A DNA stretch of 64,000 nt from JAWPMV01 sp038527215 (lineage in GTDB: Bacteria; Bacteroidota; Bacteroidia; J057). Of the stretch, positions 35,350-44,711 are shown one piece after another; the stretch's first letter is position 1, and each line of letters opens with the position of its first letter. A program made the position numbers and the translations under genes. Under the pieces are notes generated by a model. That model searched no databases. It was not told the DNA's origin and was given only the letters and a program-made list of their open reading frames with translations. Where the stretch lies: the NCBI GenBank assembly GCA_038527215.1, contig JBCBGC010000021.1, positions 1-64,000 of the forward strand. The letters run 5' to 3'.

Positions 35350-38061
35350 ATGAAAAGGATTTTGCCTCTACTCCTACTTTTCGGGCTGAGCTGCCACGCT
35401 CTCCTGAGTCAATCTTTTCTTACCACTCAGGGAACTGCCATTGTCAATGAACAAGGTGACACCGTCATCTTGAGAGGCATGGGTCTCGGCGGATGGATGC
35501 TCCAGGAAGGCTATATGCTGCAAACGGCCAGCTTTGCCAATCCTCAGCATAAAATCAGGGCCAAAATTGAGCAACTGATCGGCACCGCTGATACAGACGC
35601 CTTTTATGAGGCCTGGCTCGCCAATCACGTGCGCAAAGCAGATATTGACTCTCTCGCTGCCTGGGGCTTTAACTCAGTCCGCCTCCCTATGCACTACAAC
35701 CTCTACACCCTGCCGATTGAGGATGAACCGGTGGCGGGTCAGCAAACCTGGCTCACCAAGGGGTTTGAACTGACCGACAGCGTGATTTCCTGGTGTAGAC
35801 AAAATCAACTCTACGTGATCCTGGATTTACATGCTGCGCCGGGGGGCCAGGGACAGGACGCCGGCATCTCGGATTATGACGAAACCAAACCTTCGCTCTG
35901 GCAAAGCACAGAAAATCGGAATAAGACCGTCGCCCTTTGGAAAAAACTAGCGGAGCGCTATGCCAACGAGCCTTGGATAGCCGGATATGACCTCATCAAT
36001 GAGCCTAATTGGAGCTTACCGGGGAATGCCCTCCTGCGCGCCCTTTATGAGGAAGTAACCGATAGCATCCGCACGGTAGATACGACCCATATTATCTTCA
36101 TCGAAGGCAACTGGTGGGCCAATGATTTCAATGGACTCACCCCTCCCTGGGACAGCAAACTGGTCTACAGTCCCCACAAATACTGGTCGGTGAACGATCA
36201 GGCTTCTATCCAATGGGTGCTGGACCTCCGGGAAAATCATCAGGTCCCGCTCTACCTGGGAGAATCCGGAGAAAACTCCAACGTCTGGTTTCGGGACGCC
36301 ATTACCCTGCTGGAAGATTTTGGCATAGGTTGGGCCTGGTGGCCCATGAAAAAAGTAGAGGCCATTGCCGGTCCCCTTTCGGTCCCTAAGAAAAGTGGTT
36401 ATCAGACCTTATTGAACTACTGGGAAAATGGGGGAGCTGCCCCTTCAGCTACCTTCGCTAAAAACGCCCTGATGGAGCTGGCCGAGGATCTGAAGATTGA
36501 GAACTGCATTTATCAAAAGGATGTAATCGACGCCATGATCCGGCAGGTAGCAAAGGACGAGAAAAAAGCGTTCAAGACGCACAGTGTACCCGGCATTATC
36601 TATGCGCCTGACTATGATTTGGGGCCTTTGGGCACCGCCTATTTTGATCATCAGGCAGCCACCTATCATGTAACCACAGGCAACTACACCTCCTGGAACA
36701 ATGGCTGGGCCTATCGCAATGATGGGGTAGACATTGAAAAATCATCCGACGTCGTTAATTCAAATGGATATAATGTAGGATGGATAGATGAAAATGAGTG
36801 GATGAAATACCAGATGGAGGTGACCGAAAGTGGCGTCTATGATATCAACGTCAGGATAGCGACAGCGGGATTTTCCGGACGCTTTTATCTACAATCAGGC
36901 AATAGCGATCTTACCAACTTACGCTACGTCCCCAATACGGGCGATTATCAGACCTGGCAAACCTTAACCATTCCAAACGTCATCCTTACCCCGGAAGACA
37001 CGGAGCTCGGATTTTACTCGGTAGGAAGCGACTATAATCTGGGCAGTTTTGAGTTTATCAAGACAGGCCCAACCAACTCGCTAGACACCGAGATTCTCAA
37101 CGCCCATACCCTGGATGCAAGCAGCATTCAGCTCAATCTCAATAAACCGATGTTTCCCACGGGTGCCTCGGCCAATGACTTCCAAATCTTTGTCAACGGG
37201 CAGCCCATCAGCATTAGTCAAGTAGAGGCCGATAGCATCAATCGAAAAATCCTGCGCTTCTCGGTCAATCATAATCTGGTATCTTCGGAACAAATTCGGA
37301 TCACCTATTCCGGCACTTTATTCCAGGCCTTCGATAGCACTTTCCTGCAGCCTTTTACCCTGGAAGAAGTAGAAAACAGGTTACCGACCATCTATCAGGT
37401 ACCGGGAAAAATCGAAGCCGAGGGTTACTTCTTTCACTCCGGGGTAAAACAGGAAAATACCCTGGATACCGGCGGAGGAAAAAACGTGGGACACCTGGAT
37501 GCTGGTGATTATATGGATTATGTGATTCAGGTGAATAGTGCGGGAACTTATGAGGCTTCTTTCCGGACTGCTGCGGCCAGTGAAACCGGGGCCGTCACCC
37601 TTCAATTGATTGATGAGCAGGGGAAAGCGACCTTTTTACAGGACCTTAGCTTCGCTCCTACAGGGGATTGGCAGAGTTGGGCCACCACCACCGCTTCTGT
37701 ATCTCTTCCCGCCGGCCGGCACCACTTACGGGTTTTGATAAAGCAGTCGCAATTCAATCTGAATTGGTTTGAGTTCACCGGAGCAACTTCCCTGGAAGAC
37801 TTATCCATCCAGCAATTCCGTTTATATCCCAATCCTGGTTCAGGGCAGGTAAGCCTTGAGGCGGATTGGCAGCGGCCTCAGCAGGCCCAGGTCCGGGCAT
37901 TTTCCATTGAAGGGGCGGAGATGTGGCAGCAGCAATTCCCTGCGGCTCAGGCCTTGTCTACGGTACTCAATCTGGACAGCCTTTCACCGGGCATATATCT
38001 GATACAGCTGCAGCTTGAGGATGGCAGCCAGATCAGTCAGAAGTGGATTAAGACGCAATAG
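35350..38061 (+). CDS. GH5 family beta-glucanase with two CBM6-like modules and T9SS sorting domain
   Basis: A 903-residue secreted enzyme. Signal peptide (about 1-21), GH5 barrel (about 28-370) with acid/base Glu218 in LINEPNW and nucleophile Glu305 in YLGESGEN. The N-terminal GMGLGGWMLQEGYM resembles exo-beta-1,3-glucanase-like GH5 members. Next come a CBM6-like module (about 410-565), a beta-sandwich linker domain (about 570-675, SIQLNLNKPMF), a second CBM6-like module (about 680-815, KIEAEGYFFHSG) and a T9SS sorting domain (about 822-903, LYPNPGSGQVSLEAD). It is probably exported by T9SS to work with the GH16 lipoprotein in degrading beta-glucan. It follows the hairpin at 35311. Confidence 0.92.
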   Translation: MKRILPLLLLFGLSCHALLSQSFLTTQGTAIVNEQGDTVILRGMGLGGWMLQEGYMLQTASFANPQHKIRAKIEQLIGTADTDAFYEAWLANHVRKADIDSLAAWGFNSVRLPMHYNLYTLPIEDEPVAGQQTWLTKGFELTDSVISWCRQNQLYVILDLHAAPGGQGQDAGISDYDETKPSLWQSTENRNKTVALWKKLAERYANEPWIAGYDLINEPNWSLPGNALLRALYEEVTDSIRTVDTTHIIFIEGNWWANDFNGLTPPWDSKLVYSPHKYWSVNDQASIQWVLDLRENHQVPLYLGESGENSNVWFRDAITLLEDFGIGWAWWPMKKVEAIAGPLSVPKKSGYQTLLNYWENGGAAPSATFAKNALMELAEDLKIENCIYQKDVIDAMIRQVAKDEKKAFKTHSVPGIIYAPDYDLGPLGTAYFDHQAATYHVTTGNYTSWNNGWAYRNDGVDIEKSSDVVNSNGYNVGWIDENEWMKYQMEVTESGVYDINVRIATAGFSGRFYLQSGNSDLTNLRYVPNTGDYQTWQTLTIPNVILTPEDTELGFYSVGSDYNLGSFEFIKTGPTNSLDTEILNAHTLDASSIQLNLNKPMFPTGASANDFQIFVNGQPISISQVEADSINRKILRFSVNHNLVSSEQIRITYSGTLFQAFDSTFLQPFTLEEVENRLPTIYQVPGKIEAEGYFFHSGVKQENTLDTGGGKNVGHLDAGDYMDYVIQVNSAGTYEASFRTAAASETGAVTLQLIDEQGKATFLQDLSFAPTGDWQSWATTTASVSLPAGRHHLRVLIKQSQFNLNWFEFTGATSLEDLSIQQFRLYPNPGSGQVSLEADWQRPQQAQVRAFSIEGAEMWQQQFPAAQALSTVLNLDSLSPGIYLIQLQLEDGSQISQKWIKTQ

Positions 38062-38064
38062 CGC

Positions 38065-38880
38065 TTATTCCAGGCCTAACATTTCGAGTTCCAGGGGTTC
38101 GGTTTTCCGGACCCTGGCATGCAGGATGGCCCTTTCGTCCTGATAGACTACCACATTGACCATTTCGACCATATAGTTGGAGAAAAACAACCTGGCTGGG
38201 GTATCGTCTCCAATGACCAGATCGATGTAGAGATTTTCATGGAACTGATAGTCCATGGGGACCCGGCTGTAGTCCCGGGTTTTGCCTCGGGCTTTGATCC
38301 GGGCAATCTTACCCACCGCCTCCTCGCCCGCTTCTTTCATGGCGGTGTAGGTAGGAAAAGCGATGTCCCAGGAAACGGTTTTGCCTTTTTCATACATGCC
38401 CTGGAAGCCCGTTTTAAAGGCACCGAAATAATCTTCCTTTCCTAACTGATCCCGCATGCTGTCCAGAATGTCTGCGGCTTGATTGGTAGAAATCTGCCAT
38501 TCCAGGCCGTAGTTCACCTCCACCTTGAGTAAGCGCTCGGCCATAGAAATCAGAATGATTCCGCCATTGTTGAGGCCCGGCTGGCCGGTCTTCAGTTGCT
38601 TGGCCACTTCCAGGCTCAGGTTTTGTAAATCCTGTCCCCCCAGATCGGCCACAGAGACCAGGGCAAAATGCAGACTACTCTCCTCCTCATAGGCTTTCAG
38701 GATCATTCGCAATGAATCTTGCTGGGCAGAGTTAAGGATGCCTGCCATATCAATCACATAGCGCTCCTGGGTGGGCAGGGTAAGCCTCTTAGGGCTCTCT
38801 GTGGGTTCGGCAGTAGTGGCACAGGCACCCATAGCCAAAGCCGTCAGGATGCATATCAAAGAGATCAGAAAATGTTTCAT
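38065..38880 (-). CDS. TPM-domain lipoprotein
   Basis: A 271-residue lipoprotein (lipobox ALAMGAC, Cys20). A TPM domain (about 40-165) is recognised by VIDMAGILNSAQQDSLRMIL at its start and NNGGIILISMAERLLKVEVNYGLE in the middle. TPM domains occur in periplasmic or membrane proteins of varied role (e.g. photosystem repair factors, YgcG); phosphatase activity has been reported for some members. The C-terminal 100 residues are unassigned. It lies 9 bases downstream of moaA on the same strand, so it may share its transcript, though no functional link is evident. Confidence 0.8.
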   Translation of the reverse strand: MKHFLISLICILTALAMGACATTAEPTESPKRLTLPTQERYVIDMAGILNSAQQDSLRMILKAYEEESSLHFALVSVADLGGQDLQNLSLEVAKQLKTGQPGLNNGGIILISMAERLLKVEVNYGLEWQISTNQAADILDSMRDQLGKEDYFGAFKTGFQGMYEKGKTVSWDIAFPTYTAMKEAGEEAVGKIARIKARGKTRDYSRVPMDYQFHENLYIDLVIGDDTPARLFFSNYMVEMVNVVVYQDERAILHARVRKTEPLELEMLGLE

Positions 38881-38888
38881 GAAAATAA

Positions 38889-39908
38889 TTATCCGCCTAT
38901 GGTCGACATGGATTCTTGTATCGGAGCGGCATCTCCCCTACCTTTTTCTGCTTCATATCCATCTTTTGCCCGGGATTTGAAGGCTTTGAGGAAGGCTGCC
39001 TGTACTTCTTCATCAGAGGCCCCGCCGCGGATCAGCTCCCGTAGGTCGAGCACTCCATTGTCATAGAGACAGGTCTTCAGGGTTCCTTTGGGGGTAATTC
39101 TAATCCGGTTGCAAGCTCCGCAAAAGGTGCGGGAAAAAGCAGGGATAATCCCGACTTTCCCAACAAAGCCCGGAATGGTATATCGGGTAGCGGTGGCCCC
39201 CTTTTCGGAGCTTATCTTCTGCAAATCAGGATATTTCCCTGTTAGCTCGTCCAGAATCTGGCGATAATTCCAGGTTTTGATTTCTTCATGTCCCCCGCTA
39301 CCGTTAAAAGGCATTTCCTCAATAAAGCGCACCTCAATCGGTCGGGTAGCCGCCAATTCCGCCAGGGGGACAATATCCTGGGTATTTTTGCCTTCCATGA
39401 TCACCGCGTTGATCTTGGTTTTGATCCCGGCCTCAATCAAGGCTTCCAGGCAGTCCAGTACTTTGGGTAATTCGTCCCGGCGGGTCATGTCAAAAAACCG
39501 CTGCCGGTCCAGGGTATCCAAACTCAAATTAATGGAATGAATGCCCATGTCGATTAGCTGAGGAATATAGGCCTTGGTGAGGACACCGTTGGTGGTCAGG
39601 TTTAATTGGTCAATGCCCGGTATAGCCAGCAAGCGCTGCATAAAATCCGGGAGCTGCTTCCGGAGAAAAGGTTCTCCCCCTGTAATCCGAACCTTATGCA
39701 CCCCCATACCAGCCAGAATGCTCACCAGTCGTTCCATCTCTTCATAGGTCAACAAGGCCGTCCTAGCCATGTATTTTATGCCTTCTTCCGGCATGCAATA
39801 AAAACAGCGGAGGTTACACCGGTCCGTCACAGCCAACCGCACATATTCAATGGGGCGTCCGTGATTATCCATGATCTGCATCTGGCTCATAGGATTAAAG
39901 ATAAACAA
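38889..39908 (-). CDS. moaA: GTP 3',8-cyclase (molybdenum cofactor synthesis)
   Basis: A radical-SAM enzyme that rearranges GTP in the first step of molybdopterin synthesis. The N-terminal [4Fe-4S] motif is C31-x3-C35-x2-C38 (RCNLRCFYC). The second cluster motif is in CGACNRIRITPKG...C, and the C terminus ends in the conserved Gly-Gly (STIGG), which is needed for activity in the family. At 339 residues it is full length. Met7 (39890) is an equally plausible start. Other molybdopterin genes (moaD, moaE, fdhD and a molybdoenzyme) are within 5 kb. moaC, which makes cPMP with MoaA, is not in the window. Confidence 0.96.
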   Translation of the reverse strand: MFIFNPMSQMQIMDNHGRPIEYVRLAVTDRCNLRCFYCMPEEGIKYMARTALLTYEEMERLVSILAGMGVHKVRITGGEPFLRKQLPDFMQRLLAIPGIDQLNLTTNGVLTKAYIPQLIDMGIHSINLSLDTLDRQRFFDMTRRDELPKVLDCLEALIEAGIKTKINAVIMEGKNTQDIVPLAELAATRPIEVRFIEEMPFNGSGGHEEIKTWNYRQILDELTGKYPDLQKISSEKGATATRYTIPGFVGKVGIIPAFSRTFCGACNRIRITPKGTLKTCLYDNGVLDLRELIRGGASDEEVQAAFLKAFKSRAKDGYEAEKGRGDAAPIQESMSTIGG

Positions 39909-40026
39909 AAAGGCTGTTTCCCTCTACTTTTTTAGGGTGCTCTTTTTTGCTAATCCCCGGTATCCAGCCCCTAAAAGGCCAGCCTCAGGCACATTTATTG
40001 CACGCCAAGGATGAATATTCTTTGTC

Positions 40027-41253
40027 ATGAAAATCAACCCTCATTTACTTTTCGCTCTTTGCTGTACCTTCCTTTTTCCCTATTCCCTTCCTGCTCAAAG
40101 CCTTACCTCCACGGTTTATAATGTAGCCAATTCCAACCTGCCGAATGACAACTGTCACGGGCTTACCGTTTCCCCTACCGGGCAGCTCTGGGTAGGCACT
40201 ACCAACGGCATGGCCACCTATGACGGGACCTCCTGGACGGTATTTAAGCTCCCCGAACAAGGAACTTTCCCCAATTGGATTCATTGCCTGGCTTTTGACC
40301 AGGATAGCCTGCTGTGGGTGGGCTCTGAGCTGGATGGCGTCTCGGTCAAAAGAGATACTGGCTGGCAGTTTATCTATACCGGTAGCATCACCGACCTAGC
40401 CGTGGATGCCAACAACCACATCTGGGCGGCTTCTAATGGAGAAGTCGCCAAATATGATGGGCAAGCCTGGTCTAGTTACGTCCCCCCTACCCCCGGCATT
40501 CCTTCCACCAATGTCCGCACTGTAATTCCAGGGAACAACAATCTCGTCTGGATAGGCACCCATCCCTTTGCCAACTTTGCAGGAGGATTCGCCTCTTTTG
40601 ATGGCTCTCAGTGGATCCGTACGGATAACAGCTCGGGATTACCCGACAACCTGGTCAATGCCTTGTTAGAAGTGGGCTCAGTGCTCTGGGTAGGCATGAA
40701 CAATGGCCTGGCCAAAAGAGATAATGGTCAGTGGACCCATTACACCACCGCCAATTCTAACCTGGTCGGTAATCAGGTCAATAGACTGAAACAGGATGCC
40801 TCCGGGCGTATCTGGATCGCGACCGAATCTGGGCTTTCGGTCTGGGATGGGTTTACCTTTACCTCTTTTAAGGCAGCAGATGGCTTACCAGACAACCGCA
40901 TCCGGGATATAGCTTTCACCCCTAATGGAGATGCCTGGTTGGCTACGGGCAAAGGGGTGGTTCAGGTTACCCAACTCACCACAAATTTAGATGGAGCGCT
41001 TTCCGGAATGGGCTTAGCCATCTATCCGAATCCGGCAACCGCTGGCGGACAGCTTACTCTGGAAGGCCAGCTTACGTCCTCCTCCTTACATCTTCGCATT
41101 CTGGATATTTATGGAAAAAAGGTCGCAGACCTTGGAGAAAAAGCTGGTGCTGTCCAGACTTGGATCCTTCCTGAACACCTAAGCCCCGGCACCTATATCC
41201 TCGAAGTACAAGCAGGAGAAAAGCGGGGCTTTCAACGCCTCCTGGTAAGATAA
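40027..41253 (+). CDS. Secreted beta-propeller protein with T9SS sorting domain
   Basis: A 408-residue protein with a signal peptide (cleavage about SLPAQ, residue 24). Repeated two-component-regulator-propeller motifs are seen across about 35-325 (LWVGTTNGMATYDG, IWAASNGEVAKYDG, LWVGMNNGLAKRDN, IWIATESGLSVWDG, AWLATGKGVVQV). A type A T9SS sorting domain ends the protein (about 335-408, IYPNPATAGGQL ... PGTYILEVQAGE). Unlike hybrid two-component sensors with the same propeller, there is no TM helix or kinase: this is a free surface or extracellular propeller. It stands alone between moaA (divergent) and the molybdoenzyme gene (convergent). Confidence 0.87.
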   Translation: MKINPHLLFALCCTFLFPYSLPAQSLTSTVYNVANSNLPNDNCHGLTVSPTGQLWVGTTNGMATYDGTSWTVFKLPEQGTFPNWIHCLAFDQDSLLWVGSELDGVSVKRDTGWQFIYTGSITDLAVDANNHIWAASNGEVAKYDGQAWSSYVPPTPGIPSTNVRTVIPGNNNLVWIGTHPFANFAGGFASFDGSQWIRTDNSSGLPDNLVNALLEVGSVLWVGMNNGLAKRDNGQWTHYTTANSNLVGNQVNRLKQDASGRIWIATESGLSVWDGFTFTSFKAADGLPDNRIRDIAFTPNGDAWLATGKGVVQVTQLTTNLDGALSGMGLAIYPNPATAGGQLTLEGQLTSSSLHLRILDIYGKKVADLGEKAGAVQTWILPEHLSPGTYILEVQAGEKRGFQRLLVR

Positions 41254-41257
41254 TCGG

Positions 41258-43552
41258 CTAGCCCTCGGCTTTTTCGATGCTGACCTCCACAAATTTAGAA
41301 GAAGGTGTATGGCTGCCCCGGGCAATGCTCCTGACCGGAACCAGGACATTGGCTTCCGGAAAGTAGGTAGCCACACAGCCAGCAGGAATATCATAGGGGA
41401 TCGCCCGGAAATTACGGGCGGTCCTTTTTTCTCCGGAAAAATGGCTGGTCAGATCAACCGGCTCTTCTGCCTTGAGGCCTTTTTTCTCCATATCTGCCTG
41501 ATTCATCAGCACTACCCTCCGCTCCCCAAAAAGGCCTCTGTAGCGGTCGTTTAAACCGTAGATGGTGGTATTGTACTGATCGTGGCTTCGTACCGTAATC
41601 ATCACCAAATTTCCTTCCGCTAAGGTATTGTCTGGCAGGGCATTCAGGGTAAAATGGGCTTTGCCATCGGGGGTATTAAAGCGCCCTTCTCTCGCGCCAT
41701 TAGGCAGATAAAAGCCATCCGGCTGCCGTACTCGCTCATTATAGCGTTCGAAGCCTGGAATACAGGCCTCTATAGCCAGCCGAATCTGATCATAATCATC
41801 TATCATGGCTTGCCAGGAAATACCATCCTGGTCGTCGCCTAGGTAGCGTCCCAGCCGCCCCACGATCTCAGGTTCACTTTTGAGGTGCTCCGACGCAGGG
41901 GCGAGCGTTCCACGGCTTTGGTGCACTTTGCCCATGGAGTTTTCAACCGAGACAAATTGGGGACCGCTGGCCTGCTCATCCGCCTCTGTCCGTCCCAAAC
42001 AGGGTAAAATCAGGGCCGTCTCCCCATGTACCAGGTGGCTACGATTGAGCTTGGTCGAAACCTGGACCGTGAGGGCACAGTTTCGCAAAGCCTCTGCCGT
42101 ATACAGCGTGTCAGGGGCGGCAGACAGAAAGTTCCCGCCCATGGCAAAGAAAACGCTAGCCTTGCCAGCATGCATGGCCTGAATGGCTTCCACCGTATTG
42201 TATCCATGCTTCCGAGGTGGTTCAAAACCAAAATGGGCTTTCAGCCGGTCCAGGAAGGCTTCCTTGGGTTTTTCCCAAATGCCCATGGTGCGATCCCCCT
42301 GTACATTGCTATGGCCGCGGACCGGACAAGTTCCAGCACCCGGCTTGCCAATGGCTCCTTTCATCAGCAAAAGGTTTACCATTTCCTGGATATTTTCCAC
42401 GCCATTTTTGTGTTGGGTAAGTCCCATGGCCCAGCAAATGATGATCTTCTTATGTTGGGCGAGCAGGGCTCCAACCTCCTGGATTTGAGCCAGCGGAATA
42501 CCGCTTTCTTCTACCAACTGCTCCCACGGATAGGTACCTAGATTAGCAGCGAGCATGTCAAAGCCCTCGGTTTTTTCCCGCATAAAATCCCCATCCAATA
42601 CCTCTCCGGGACGTTCCGCTTCCGCCTCCAACAGATACTTCATCAAGGCTTTGGCCAGGGCAATGTCGCCGTTGACCCGCACTTGCAGAAAATGATCCGT
42701 CAGGGCCGTGCCCTTGCCTAACATATCTCCCACCTTCTGGGGATGCTTGAATTTCATCAAACCTGCTTCTGGCAAGGGATTGACGGTGACAATTTTGCCC
42801 CCATTTCGCTTACATCTTTGCAGAGCTGACAGCATGCGGGGATGGTTGGTTCCCGGATTTTGTCCGACTACCAAAATCACTTCTGCTTCATAAAGATCTT
42901 CCAGGGTTACCGAACCTTTGCCAATGCCTACCGTGCGGGAAAGTCCTACACCCGAGGATTCATGGCACATATTGGAGCAATCGGGAAGATTATTGGTACC
43001 AAATTTCCGAACCAGGAGCTGATATAAAAAAGCCGCTTCGTTGCTGGTGCGCCCGGAGGTATAAAAGATGGCCTCATCCGGGGATTCAAGGCCTTTTAAG
43101 GTGGTGGCGATGGTATCAAAGGCCCATTCCCAACTGATGGGTTGGTAATGGGTTTCTCCCGGGCGCAGGATCATGGGATGGGTGATCCGCCCTTTTTTCC
43201 CGATCTCAAAATCCGTCCAGGTAGCCATTTCCGCCACCGAATGACGCGCAAAAAATGCTGGATCGACCCGCTTGGTGGTCGCTTCCTCGGCTACTGCCTT
43301 GGCCCCATTTTCACAATATTCTCCCAACTTGGAGCGATGACCGTCTGGATCGGGCCATGCACAGCCCGGACAGTCAAAGCCATCTTGTTGATTGACTTCT
43401 TGCAGGACTTTCCAGCCACGAGCCGGTCCCATCTCCCTGAGGATATGCCGCACGGCCTGACGAATGGCTGGCCAGCCTCCCGCAGCCTTGGAAGGCCTTT
43501 TTCTACGCAGAGGAGAGAGGGTTTCTGGATTCTCTGGGTTTGGGAATTTCAT
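41258..43552 (-). CDS. FdhF/YdeP-family molybdopterin oxidoreductase
   Basis: A 764-residue molybdopterin-dependent oxidoreductase alpha subunit of the YdeP type (TIGR01701-like), related to formate dehydrogenase. The N-terminal Cys residues DCPGCAWPD (Cys61, Cys64) and YC (Cys80) are those expected of this family. The segment NLPDCSNMCHESSGVGL and VGQNPGTNHPRMLSALQ are bis-MGD-binding region signatures. No twin-arginine signal is present, so it is cytoplasmic. It overlaps fdhD by 4 bases, fitting its need for the sulfur transferase FdhD. Reaction unproven; formate oxidation is possible, but YdeP proteins are also linked to acid resistance. Confidence 0.92.
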   Translation of the reverse strand: MKFPNPENPETLSPLRRKRPSKAAGGWPAIRQAVRHILREMGPARGWKVLQEVNQQDGFDCPGCAWPDPDGHRSKLGEYCENGAKAVAEEATTKRVDPAFFARHSVAEMATWTDFEIGKKGRITHPMILRPGETHYQPISWEWAFDTIATTLKGLESPDEAIFYTSGRTSNEAAFLYQLLVRKFGTNNLPDCSNMCHESSGVGLSRTVGIGKGSVTLEDLYEAEVILVVGQNPGTNHPRMLSALQRCKRNGGKIVTVNPLPEAGLMKFKHPQKVGDMLGKGTALTDHFLQVRVNGDIALAKALMKYLLEAEAERPGEVLDGDFMREKTEGFDMLAANLGTYPWEQLVEESGIPLAQIQEVGALLAQHKKIIICWAMGLTQHKNGVENIQEMVNLLLMKGAIGKPGAGTCPVRGHSNVQGDRTMGIWEKPKEAFLDRLKAHFGFEPPRKHGYNTVEAIQAMHAGKASVFFAMGGNFLSAAPDTLYTAEALRNCALTVQVSTKLNRSHLVHGETALILPCLGRTEADEQASGPQFVSVENSMGKVHQSRGTLAPASEHLKSEPEIVGRLGRYLGDDQDGISWQAMIDDYDQIRLAIEACIPGFERYNERVRQPDGFYLPNGAREGRFNTPDGKAHFTLNALPDNTLAEGNLVMITVRSHDQYNTTIYGLNDRYRGLFGERRVVLMNQADMEKKGLKAEEPVDLTSHFSGEKRTARNFRAIPYDIPAGCVATYFPEANVLVPVRSIARGSHTPSSKFVEVSIEKAEG

Positions 43553-44400
43553 GCCTGAATCGGGGTTGAAGCGTGGATGAGGTCTCGGGTATCAGTATAT
43601 AGGTTAAAGCGGTCTTCCCGCAAAAATCCAATCAAGCTCAGCTGAGCGGCTTCGGCCAGTTCAATGGCTAGGCTGGAAGGAGCGCTCATGGCGACCGCCA
43701 GGGGCAATCCGGCCCGAAGGGCCTTTTGTACCAATTCAAAACTGGCCCGGCTGCTCCAACAAACCAGATATTCTGATAGGGGCAATAGCTCTCTTTGCCA
43801 TGCCGCTCCGATGAGTTTATCCATGGCGTTGTGTCGCCCTATATCCTCCCGCAACAGACAAATCTGTCCTTCCCGATCAAATAAAGCGGCAGCATGCAGG
43901 CCTCCGGTATGTTTAAATCCTGCCTGAAGCTGGGCCATTTGTCCGGCCAGAGAAAAGAGCTGTTCTGGCCATAGTTTGAGGTCCGTAGGAGGCGAGACCT
44001 GACAGCCTTCCAGGCTGCTTTCAATCAGTTCTTTTCCACAGAGTCCGCAAGCCCCCGTCATCAATCCCTGCCGACCCATATTTTCCCAATCTACCTGTAC
44101 GGCAGGATCTAATTCAACCACATAGGTATCTCCTTTAGCCTTCACACAAGGCTCCAGTTGTAACACTTCCTTTTTTTCCCGGATGATCCCCTCACTTAAG
44201 AGTAAGCCCCAAATCAATTCTTCATCTGCCCCAGGGGTTCTCAGGGTCATGAGCCAGGTTTTTTCTTTGCGGGCAAAAGCAGGCCCCCAGGCGATACGTA
44301 TTTCCAGGGGGGCTTCCACCGCAATCAGATCCGGGCGGGTCTCGCATTGGTCCCCTCTATATTGGAGAATTTGTCGATGCGTAATTTTGGTAGCAGTCAT
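43549..44400 (-). CDS. fdhD: Formate dehydrogenase accessory sulfurtransferase FdhD
   Basis: A 283-residue protein that transfers sulfur to the molybdenum cofactor of formate dehydrogenase-type enzymes. The family Cys pair is in TGACGLCGKE, on the loop that carries the persulfide. The C-terminal half shows FDREGQICLLREDIGRHNAMDKLIG, the nucleotide-binding signature of FdhD. It is immediately upstream of, and overlaps, its likely client oxidoreductase gene, and is divergent from moaD/moaE (66-base gap). Confidence 0.96.
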   Translation of the reverse strand: MTATKITHRQILQYRGDQCETRPDLIAVEAPLEIRIAWGPAFARKEKTWLMTLRTPGADEELIWGLLLSEGIIREKKEVLQLEPCVKAKGDTYVVELDPAVQVDWENMGRQGLMTGACGLCGKELIESSLEGCQVSPPTDLKLWPEQLFSLAGQMAQLQAGFKHTGGLHAAALFDREGQICLLREDIGRHNAMDKLIGAAWQRELLPLSEYLVCWSSRASFELVQKALRAGLPLAVAMSAPSSLAIELAEAAQLSLIGFLREDRFNLYTDTRDLIHASTPIQA

Positions 44401-44466
44401 AGGCTTGGGCTTCTGGGAAAAATACAGGATTTTTTTCTTTTCCCCGGGAGGGGCGTAAATTTAATT

Positions 44467-44709
44467 ATGAAAATTGAACTACTAGCCTTTGGCATCACCA
44501 AAGACATTCTGGGAGGTCGCCAGGTCTCCTACGAGTGGGAGGGACCGGCGAATGTGGAAGGATTGCTGCTGAGTCTGCGAGAAAAACATCCTCAACTAGC
44601 GGATTTAAAAAGCCTGAAAGTTGCCGTCAACAGTGAGTATGCTGGTCTTGACAAAACCATCGGACCGCAGGATGAGGTAGTTTTGATTCCCCCCGTAAGC
44701 GGAGGCTAA
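44467..44709 (+). CDS. moaD: Molybdopterin synthase sulfur carrier subunit
   Basis: An 80-residue beta-grasp protein ending in the essential Gly-Gly (VLIPPVSGG), which is thiocarboxylated and donates sulfur to cPMP. Residues such as DEVVLIPPVSGG match the MoaD C terminus. The in-frame region upstream of 44467 is open, but MKIELLAFG is the family N terminus, so this ATG is chosen. It is 2 bases from moaE, its partner in molybdopterin synthase. Confidence 0.93.
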   Translation: MKIELLAFGITKDILGGRQVSYEWEGPANVEGLLLSLREKHPQLADLKSLKVAVNSEYAGLDKTIGPQDEVVLIPPVSGG

Positions 44710-44711
44710 TT

